Below the pieces are notes generated by a model. The model worked only from the letters and a program-made list of their open reading frames with translations. It did no database searches and was not told the DNA's origin. A DNA stretch of 20,333 nucleotides from LMDS01 sp039930465 (GTDB lineage Bacteria > Pseudomonadota > Gammaproteobacteria > Burkholderiales > Burkholderiaceae_C), in NCBI GenBank assembly GCA_039930465.1, contig JBDTTU010000079.1, positions 1 through 20,333 on the forward strand. Reading direction: 5' to 3'. Position 1 is the stretch's first letter; each line of letters begins with the position of its first letter. This document shows positions 15,306 to 20,333 of the stretch, piece after piece. Made by a program: the position numbers and the translations under genes.

Positions 15306-15332
15306 TTGGCGAGCGTGCCTGAGGCCTACACT
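15306..15332 (+). promoter_or_regulatory. Candidate promoter for the S8 protease
   Basis: TTGGCG (15306-15311) and TACACT (15327-15332) resemble -35 and -10 elements with a 15-nt spacer, which is shorter than ideal. The gene needs its own promoter because the gap terminator lies upstream. Weak by sequence alone. Confidence 0.25.
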
Positions 15333-15362
15333 TTGCGGTCCATCGTCGGGTGTCGGGCTCTC

Positions 15363-17405
15363 ATGAAAATCGCTTCGTTTCGTCGTTCGATCACGGCCGC
15401 CGGCTGGGTCTTGCTCTGCGCCGCGGCGGCCGCCCCTGCGTGGAGTGCCGAGCGCGGCCCGCTGCGGCGCGCACCCGACGTGCAGCCGGCCGAAACCGAA
15501 GCGCGGGTCATTGTCAAGTTCAAGGCCGATTCGAGCATGGCGCGCGCATTCGCCGCGAACCCGAATGCAACCCAGCCGATGCAGGCGCAGATGCTTTCGT
15601 CGCGTCTCGGCCTGCAGCTGAGCGACGGGCACGCACTCGGCGCACGCACGCAGGTGCTCACCGCCAAGGGCATCGGCTCGCGCGAACTCGCGGCGCGCCT
15701 GGCGGCGCAGAGCGATGTGGAATACGCCGAGGTCGACGAGCGCATGCGCGCTTTCGCCGCGCCGAACGACCCGCTGTACCGCGCCGCGCTCACCACTAGC
15801 CCGGCCTCGGGGCAGTGGTACCTGCAGGCGCCGAACACCACGCTGGTCTCGGCCGTCAACGCCGAAGCGGCTTGGGCCATCACAACCGGCCGCAGCAGCG
15901 TTGTCGTTGCGGTGCTCGACACCGGCGTTCGCAAAGACCACCCTGATCTCGCCGGCAAGCTGCTGCCGGGCTACGACTTCATCACCAACCCGCTCAATGC
16001 CAACGATGGGGGCGGGCGTGACAGCGACCCTTCCGACCCCGGTGACTGGGTCACAGCCGCCGATGTTCCAGTGAATGGCGTTGGTGGCGTTCCTGGTTGC
16101 ACAACCGCTGACATCGGCGACAGCATCTGGCATGGCACGCAGACGGCCGGCCTGATCGGTGCCGCCACCAACAACGGCGTCGGCATGGCCAGCATCGGCC
16201 GCGACGTGATGGTTCTTCCCGTGCGGGTGCTGGGCAAATGCGGAGGCCTGTCTTCCGACATCCAGCAGGCGATGTTGTGGGCTGCAGGGCTGCCGGTTGC
16301 GGGCGTGCCGAGCAACCCGAACCCGGCAAAAGTGATCAACCTCAGCCTGGGCTCGGCGTCGACGACCTGCAGCCAGTCCTACCAGGACGCTGTGAATTCG
16401 GTGCTGGCGGCCGGGGTCGTCGTGGTCGCGGCGGCTGGCAACGAGGGTCTCGCGGTCGGTACGCCGGCGAATTGCACCGGCGTGATCGGCGTGGCAGGGT
16501 TGCGCCATAGCGGCACCAAGGTGGGCTATTCAAACCTCGGCGATAAGGCGTCCATCAGCGCGCCCGCGGGCAATTGTTTCAACAGCTCCGGCGCGTGCCT
16601 GTATCCACTGTTGACGACGAGCAACGCCGGCACTCAAGGCCCGGGCGCCAACATCTACACCAATGGCGATGGGCCAAGCGAGCCAACGCTGGGAACGAGC
16701 TTCTCCGCACCGTTGGTCGCCGGTACCGCAGCGCTGATGTTATCGGCCAACCCGTCGTTGACGCCGGCCCAAGTGCTTGCGGCACTGAAGAGCACAGCAC
16801 GAGCTTTTCCCAGCACGGGTGCCGCCCCAATTCAACGGATTCCTGGCGGGCCTTTTGTGCCTGTCACACAGTGCACCTCTCCGAGTGGGAGTGCTCCGCA
16901 AGACTACGAGTGCTACTGCAACTCTGCAACCTGCGGTGCCGGCCTGCTCGACGCGGGCGCCGCGGTGGCCGCGGTCGCTGTGGTCACCGCCAACATCAGC
17001 GTCGCCAGCACCACGGTCACGGCCGGCGACGCGGTGGCGCTCGACGGCACGCAGTCGCGGGCCAGCGGCAGCGCTAGCATCGACACTTACCTGTGGGACG
17101 TCATCAGCGGCAATGCCACATTCACGAGCGCTAAAAACGCATCGAGCGCCACGTTGGCCACCAGCGCGGCGGGCACGGTGGTCGTCAGCCTGACCGTGAC
17201 CGACAGCGCCGGCCGCCAAGCCAGCACGAGCACGACGCTGACCGTGAACGCGTCGCCGGGCACGCCGGTGACCCCCGCCCCTTCGTCGGGCGGTGGCGGC
17301 GGCGGCGCTTTGAACCTCGAATGGCTGTGGACGCTGGTGGCGTCGACGCTGGCCCTGCACCTGGCCTCGCGGCGCCAGCGGCGCCTGGCCAAGGCACCGC
17401 GCTGA
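15363..17405 (+). CDS. Secreted S8 (subtilisin-like) serine protease with PKD-like domain and sorting tail
   Basis: This is a 680-residue protein. A signal peptide (about 1-29, ending AWSA) is followed by an inhibitor-I9-like propeptide (about 46-130, with VIVKFK). The subtilase domain contains the catalytic triad D186 (VLDTGV), H257 (WHGTQTAG) and S446 (GTSFSAP), with the oxyanion asparagine N360 (AAGNEG). Several Cys pairs suggest disulphides. A PKD-like beta domain (about 530-620) follows. The tail has a Gly-rich linker with six consecutive Gly, a hydrophobic helix and a basic end (SRRQRR), resembling GlyGly-CTERM sorting signals that are processed at the cell surface. The product is predicted exported and active. 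ATG at 15363 directly precedes the signal peptide; the frame extends upstream into the gap end but that part is not used. It is convergent with the SPOR gene. Confidence 0.9.
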   Translation: MKIASFRRSITAAGWVLLCAAAAAPAWSAERGPLRRAPDVQPAETEARVIVKFKADSSMARAFAANPNATQPMQAQMLSSRLGLQLSDGHALGARTQVLTAKGIGSRELAARLAAQSDVEYAEVDERMRAFAAPNDPLYRAALTTSPASGQWYLQAPNTTLVSAVNAEAAWAITTGRSSVVVAVLDTGVRKDHPDLAGKLLPGYDFITNPLNANDGGGRDSDPSDPGDWVTAADVPVNGVGGVPGCTTADIGDSIWHGTQTAGLIGAATNNGVGMASIGRDVMVLPVRVLGKCGGLSSDIQQAMLWAAGLPVAGVPSNPNPAKVINLSLGSASTTCSQSYQDAVNSVLAAGVVVVAAAGNEGLAVGTPANCTGVIGVAGLRHSGTKVGYSNLGDKASISAPAGNCFNSSGACLYPLLTTSNAGTQGPGANIYTNGDGPSEPTLGTSFSAPLVAGTAALMLSANPSLTPAQVLAALKSTARAFPSTGAAPIQRIPGGPFVPVTQCTSPSGSAPQDYECYCNSATCGAGLLDAGAAVAAVAVVTANISVASTTVTAGDAVALDGTQSRASGSASIDTYLWDVISGNATFTSAKNASSATLATSAAGTVVVSLTVTDSAGRQASTSTTLTVNASPGTPVTPAPSSGGGGGGALNLEWLWTLVASTLALHLASRRQRRLAKAPR

Positions 17406-17441
17406 TCGGCAAACCGAAGAGCGTATCCCGGACGGGCCGCG

Positions 17442-18116
17442 CTACGGCGCTTTCGCGCAGGCCGCGAATCCCTTGCCCAGGCTCGCGGCTTTCAGTGCCA
17501 CGAGTTGATTCGCCAACGCGGAGTCAGCCCGAGCCGCGCGCAGCATGCTGGCGTTGCCAGGCGGGCTGAGTTCCACCACCCTGGCGGTGCGCACGCCTTG
17601 CTGCGTGAAGCGTTCGAGCGCCTTGTCGGCGGCAGCGCGCTGGTCGAATCGGCCGAGCGAAACGCCGCGGTCGAGCGCGGGCGGGCTGCGCACCAGTTCG
17701 AAATCGAGCTTCAGGCGCTTGAGCTCCTGTTCTTTCTTCGCCAGGCCTTCGGCGTCGGGAAACTTGCCCATGTAGACGATCCAGCTGCCCGGTAATTCGG
17801 TTTTCACTTCGGCCCAGCCGCCCTCGGCCGCCGTGGGCAACAACTGCTTCAGCGAAGTGATGGCCGCCACCAGCTCGGTCGGGCTGAACGGGCCGGCCTC
17901 GAGGCAGGCCGGTGCTGCTGTGGCCGCCGCGCTTGAGGAAGCCTCGGATTCCGGCGGCAGGATCACGACCGCCTCGGGCCGCAGTTGCCGCGCCAGGCGC
18001 TCGGGCTCGCGGTCGCCGGTGGCGCGTATGCCCACCACGCCGTCGAGCCAGCCCTGGGTCCAGGAATAAAAACCCAGGTTGGCCGTGATCAGCAAGAGCA
18101 GCAGCAGCCGGAGCAT
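17442..18116 (-). CDS. SPOR-domain membrane protein
   Basis: This 224-residue protein has a single N-terminal transmembrane helix (about 2-20) with a very short cytoplasmic end, so most of it should be periplasmic. A Ser/Ala-rich linker (about 58-70) follows. The region at about 108-185 has the SPOR pattern of two repeated beta-alpha units, with a WIVYMGKFPDAEGLAKKEQE-type first half and VSLGRFDQRAAADKA-type second half. SPOR domains bind denuded glycan strands at the division septum (family knowledge). It is the last gene of a tight run, 12 nt after birA. Its specific role is unknown. Confidence 0.8.
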   Translation of the reverse strand: MLRLLLLLLITANLGFYSWTQGWLDGVVGIRATGDREPERLARQLRPEAVVILPPESEASSSAAATAAPACLEAGPFSPTELVAAITSLKQLLPTAAEGGWAEVKTELPGSWIVYMGKFPDAEGLAKKEQELKRLKLDFELVRSPPALDRGVSLGRFDQRAAADKALERFTQQGVRTARVVELSPPGNASMLRAARADSALANQLVALKAASLGKGFAACAKAP

Positions 18117-18128
18117 GAGTGCGCGGGT

Positions 18129-19046
18129 TCAGCGTGGGCCGAGCGGCGCCGGCAACGAAGCACCGCGCAGGCGCACGCTGACCTCGCCGCTGGACACGCG
18201 CTTCAGCCCGGCGTCGGTCAGCACCAGCAATTCGCCGGTCTCGGACACCCCCTGCGCCACGCCGTCGCTGGCGTCGGCCTGCGTGGTGCGCACGGCACGC
18301 CCGCGCAGCAGGTCGCGCGCTGCGAAGCACGGCGCAAATGCGGCGAAGCCTTCGGCCTCGAAGCGCTTCAGCGCCAGCACCAGCGGCATCATCACTTGCG
18401 CCAGCACGCCGGGTGCGGTGCTGGTGGGGGCCAGCTCGTGCACCGACGCGAAGCCGCTGGAGAAATCGTCGGCGCTGAAGGGCAGGATGTTCAGGCCCAC
18501 GCCGATCACGACCAGGCGTTGCGGCCCGGCCGCCACGGTTTCGATCAGCACGCCGCCGAGCTTGCGGCCTTCGTGGCCATCGCCGACGAGCCACAGGTCG
18601 TTCGGCCACTTGAGGCCGATGCGCAGCCCCGGCGCCTCGGCCGGCGCGGCGTCGAGCGCATCGGCCAGGGCCACGCCGACCGCGAGCGACAGGCCCGACC
18701 AGTCGACGCTTGCCAGTGGCAGGCTGAGCGAGAAGGTGAGCGACGCGCCGGGTGTCGATTGCCAGGTGCGACCTTGCCGGCCGCGCCCGCCGATCTGGTG
18801 CTCTGCCACCAGCAGGCACGGTTGCACGTCGACCGCACGGCGCCCGAAAGCACCACTTTCGACACTGCGCCGCACCTGCACGTTGCCGGCCTCGAGCTCG
18901 CTTTCCTGCACCACACGGGCGCGGTCGAGCAGCGCGGTGTTGGTGGAGATCGTGCTGTGAACCACTTCGACGCTCAGGCCCGGCAGCAGGGGTTCAAGCT
19001 GTTGCCAAAGGGCTTCTGCGCCCCACTGAAGTGTTTGTTCGGCCAT
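18129..19046 (-). CDS. birA: Biotin-[acetyl-CoA-carboxylase] ligase
   Basis: This 305-residue protein activates biotin with ATP and attaches it to the biotin carboxyl carrier protein. The biotin and ATP site GGRGRQGRTW is at 86-95, the catalytic-lysine motif KWPNDL at 146-151, GGVLIE follows near 168 and GVGLNI near 186. A C-terminal SH3-like domain starts near 250. The E. coli enzyme has an N-terminal helix-turn-helix for operator binding; here the ligase core with its STNT segment begins by residue 34, so this is the monofunctional class without DNA-binding repressor activity. About 30 residues (45-75) form an extra loop before the biotin motif. It starts 5 nt after the SET gene stop and is followed by the SPOR gene after 12 nt. 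Confidence 0.93.
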   Translation of the reverse strand: MAEQTLQWGAEALWQQLEPLLPGLSVEVVHSTISTNTALLDRARVVQESELEAGNVQVRRSVESGAFGRRAVDVQPCLLVAEHQIGGRGRQGRTWQSTPGASLTFSLSLPLASVDWSGLSLAVGVALADALDAAPAEAPGLRIGLKWPNDLWLVGDGHEGRKLGGVLIETVAAGPQRLVVIGVGLNILPFSADDFSSGFASVHELAPTSTAPGVLAQVMMPLVLALKRFEAEGFAAFAPCFAARDLLRGRAVRTTQADASDGVAQGVSETGELLVLTDAGLKRVSSGEVSVRLRGASLPAPLGPR

Positions 19047-19051
19047 GGGCG

Positions 19052-19576
19052 TCAGCGCTTCGGGGCGAGCATGGTGCCGCGGCAGCCTTTGGTGCCGCAG
19101 CGGCACTCGAACTGCTTCTTCAGTTTGGGCGTGTAGCGCTCGTCGATGATCAGGCCGTAGTCGTAGAAGAGTTCTTCGCCGGGCTTGATGGCGCGCAGGG
19201 CCTTGATGAAGACCCTGCCGCCGACTTCGTCGGCCTCGCAGTTGGGCTTGCAGGCGTGGTTGATCCAGCGTGCCGCGTTGCCACCGACCTTGGCGTCGAT
19301 CACGTGTTTGTCATCGACGTGGAAGTAGAAGGTATGGTCCGGGTCTTTCGGGTCGTGCGGGTGGCGGCGCAGCGCTTCTTTCCAGGTGATGACCTCGCCC
19401 TGGTATTCGATGATGAAGTCGTCGCGCTTGAGGGGTGCCACGGCGAACACCCCCTTGCCGTGCACGCCCGAGAGGCGCACCTGGATGCGGCGGCCGCTGG
19501 CCTTGGAAGGAGCTGGTGAAGGGCTGTTGGCGGCGGCGGCTTGCGGCATCGGATTCTTTGGGTACATTGAAATCAT
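19052..19576 (-). CDS. SET-domain protein-lysine methyltransferase-like protein with post-SET cysteines
   Basis: This 174-residue protein begins with a Pro/Ala/Ser-rich, probably disordered stretch (about 1-29), followed by a complete SET domain. Motifs are GVHGKGVFA (37-45), NHACKPNC (106-113), the catalytic tyrosine region ELFYDYG (135-141) and the post-SET CRCGTKGC (158-165). C113, C158, C160 and C165 can bind one zinc as in eukaryotic enzymes. SET enzymes transfer methyl groups from S-adenosylmethionine to lysines; the bacterial substrate is unknown. ATG 19576 is the most upstream start; ATGs at 19567 and 19549 would remove only disordered residues. It heads the SET-birA-SPOR run and is divergent from topB across 83 nt. 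Confidence 0.87.
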   Translation of the reverse strand: MISMYPKNPMPQAAAANSPSPAPSKASGRRIQVRLSGVHGKGVFAVAPLKRDDFIIEYQGEVITWKEALRRHPHDPKDPDHTFYFHVDDKHVIDAKVGGNAARWINHACKPNCEADEVGGRVFIKALRAIKPGEELFYDYGLIIDERYTPKLKKQFECRCGTKGCRGTMLAPKR

Positions 19577-19578
19577 GG

Positions 19579-19603
19579 GTGCGCGCGCGTGTGCGTGCGC
19601 GCG
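19579..19603. repeat. Alternating purine-pyrimidine tract between the SET gene and topB
   Basis: Twenty-five bases alternate strictly between G and C or T (GCGCGCGC blocks separated by GT steps). The tract lies immediately before the SET start in an 83-nt divergent intergenic region (19577-19659). Such runs can adopt Z-form DNA under negative supercoiling. No convincing -35/-10 pair is visible; TACAAT on the minus strand (19619-19614) is a weak candidate for the SET gene. Confidence 0.6.
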
Positions 19604-19659
19604 AGAAGCCCGGATTGTATTGATGCGGTGGCACGGCCCCGCGAAACGACGAAAGAAAC

Positions 19660-20333
19660 ATGAGCAAGTCTTTGATCATTGCCGAGAAGCCCTCCGTCGC
19701 ACAGGACATCGTGCGCGCCCTCACACCGACTGCCGGCAAATTCGACAAGCACGACGAGTACTTCGAGAGCGACACCTTTCTCGTCACCTCGGCCGTGGGC
19801 CACCTGCTGGAGATCAAGGCACCGGAAGAGTTCGACGTGAAGCGGGGCAAATGGAGCTTCGCGAACCTGCCGGTGATTCCACCGCACTTCGACCTCAACC
19901 CGATCGACAAGAGCAAGAGCCGGCTCGCGGCGATCATGAGGCTGGTCAAGCGCAAGGACGTGAGCGAACTGATCAACGCCTGCGACGCGGGCCGCGAAGG
20001 CGAGCTGATCTTCCGGCTGATTCAGCAGCACAGCAAGAGCAAGCATCCGGTCAAGCGGCTGTGGCTGCAGAGCATGACGCCGGCAGCGATCCGCGACGGC
20101 TTCGAGCACCTGCGCAGCGACAAGCAGATGCTGCCGCTGGCCGACGCCGCCCGCTGCCGCTCCGAGGCCGACTGGCTGGTCGGCATCAACGGCACGCGGG
20201 CGATGACGGCCTTCAACTCGCGCGACGGCGGCTTCTTCCTCACCACCGTCGGCCGGGTGCAGACGCCCACGCTGTCGATCATGGTCGAGCGCGAAGAGAA
20301 GATCCGCAAGCACGTCTCGCGCGACTACTGGGA
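19660..20333 (+). CDS. topB: DNA topoisomerase III, 5' part (cut by window end)
   Basis: The first 224 residues are visible and the frame runs off the window. Type IA topoisomerases relax negative supercoils and resolve linked DNA by single-strand passage. The Toprim domain is complete: SLIIAEKPSVAQDI with the catalytic glutamate E9, and the acidic NACDAGREGELIF (D109 and following). The next domain starts at about 150-190, with GRVQTPTL near 207-214 as in TopB. The catalytic tyrosine lies beyond the end. ATG 19660 is close to the first conserved residues; the ribosome site GAAAGAAA is weak. Integrity downstream cannot be judged. Confidence 0.93.
   Translation, partial: MSKSLIIAEKPSVAQDIVRALTPTAGKFDKHDEYFESDTFLVTSAVGHLLEIKAPEEFDVKRGKWSFANLPVIPPHFDLNPIDKSKSRLAAIMRLVKRKDVSELINACDAGREGELIFRLIQQHSKSKHPVKRLWLQSMTPAAIRDGFEHLRSDKQMLPLADAARCRSEADWLVGINGTRAMTAFNSRDGGFFLTTVGRVQTPTLSIMVEREEKIRKHVSRDYW

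Noticed and set aside
17406..17441. Possible bidirectional terminator between the S8 protease and the SPOR gene
   Set aside because: Only 36 nt with no convincing stem and T-run; nothing supportable seen.

Overview
The window is GC-rich (by eye about two thirds G+C), densely coded chromosomal DNA. Protein families and gene style point to a betaproteobacterium of the order Burkholderiales (Rubrivivax/Leptothrix/Piscinibacter-like relatives). I infer this from family resemblance, not from a database match. I see no tRNA, rRNA, CRISPR array, insertion sequence or prophage structural gene. One pseudogene remnant is present.

Layout. (1) Positions 1-5905, plus strand: a compact five-gene cassette. 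It holds the C-terminal part of an SPFH/SHOCT membrane-scaffold protein, a duplicated zinc-ribbon/DUF4178 membrane protein, a small DUF350 membrane protein, a membrane-embedded spermidine-synthase-like aminopropyltransferase, and a Tat-type lipoprotein flavin oxidoreductase coupled to it by a 4-nt overlap. This is the least understood and most interesting part. (2) Positions 5924-12054, minus strand: a decayed tartrate/isopropylmalate-dehydrogenase-family remnant, a PAS-PAS-GGDEF protein whose start overlaps the stop of pepP, pepP itself, a yqjD-yqjE-yqjK-like trio, murU, a hemerythrin-like protein and speD. (3) Positions 12152-15251, plus strand: tkt and gap, followed by a strong intrinsic terminator. 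(4) Positions 15363-17405, plus strand: a secreted subtilisin-type protease with a PKD-like domain and a C-terminal surface-sorting-like tail. (5) Positions 17442-19576, minus strand: a tight SET-domain, birA, SPOR-protein operon. (6) From 19660, plus strand: the start of topB, divergent from the SET gene and cut by the window end.

How the genes fit together. tkt and gap serve central carbon flow (pentose phosphate/Calvin and glycolysis). speD makes decarboxylated S-adenosylmethionine, the aminopropyl donor that a spermidine-synthase-type enzyme would need. The window therefore contains both a donor-making enzyme and a membrane-bound candidate user in the 5' cassette, although they are not in one operon. 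The cassette's membrane scaffold, two small or uncharacterised membrane proteins, aminopropyltransferase and exported flavoprotein suggest an envelope-associated polyamine-type chemistry or membrane-stress module. That function is inference. The remaining genes are housekeeping or envelope-related.
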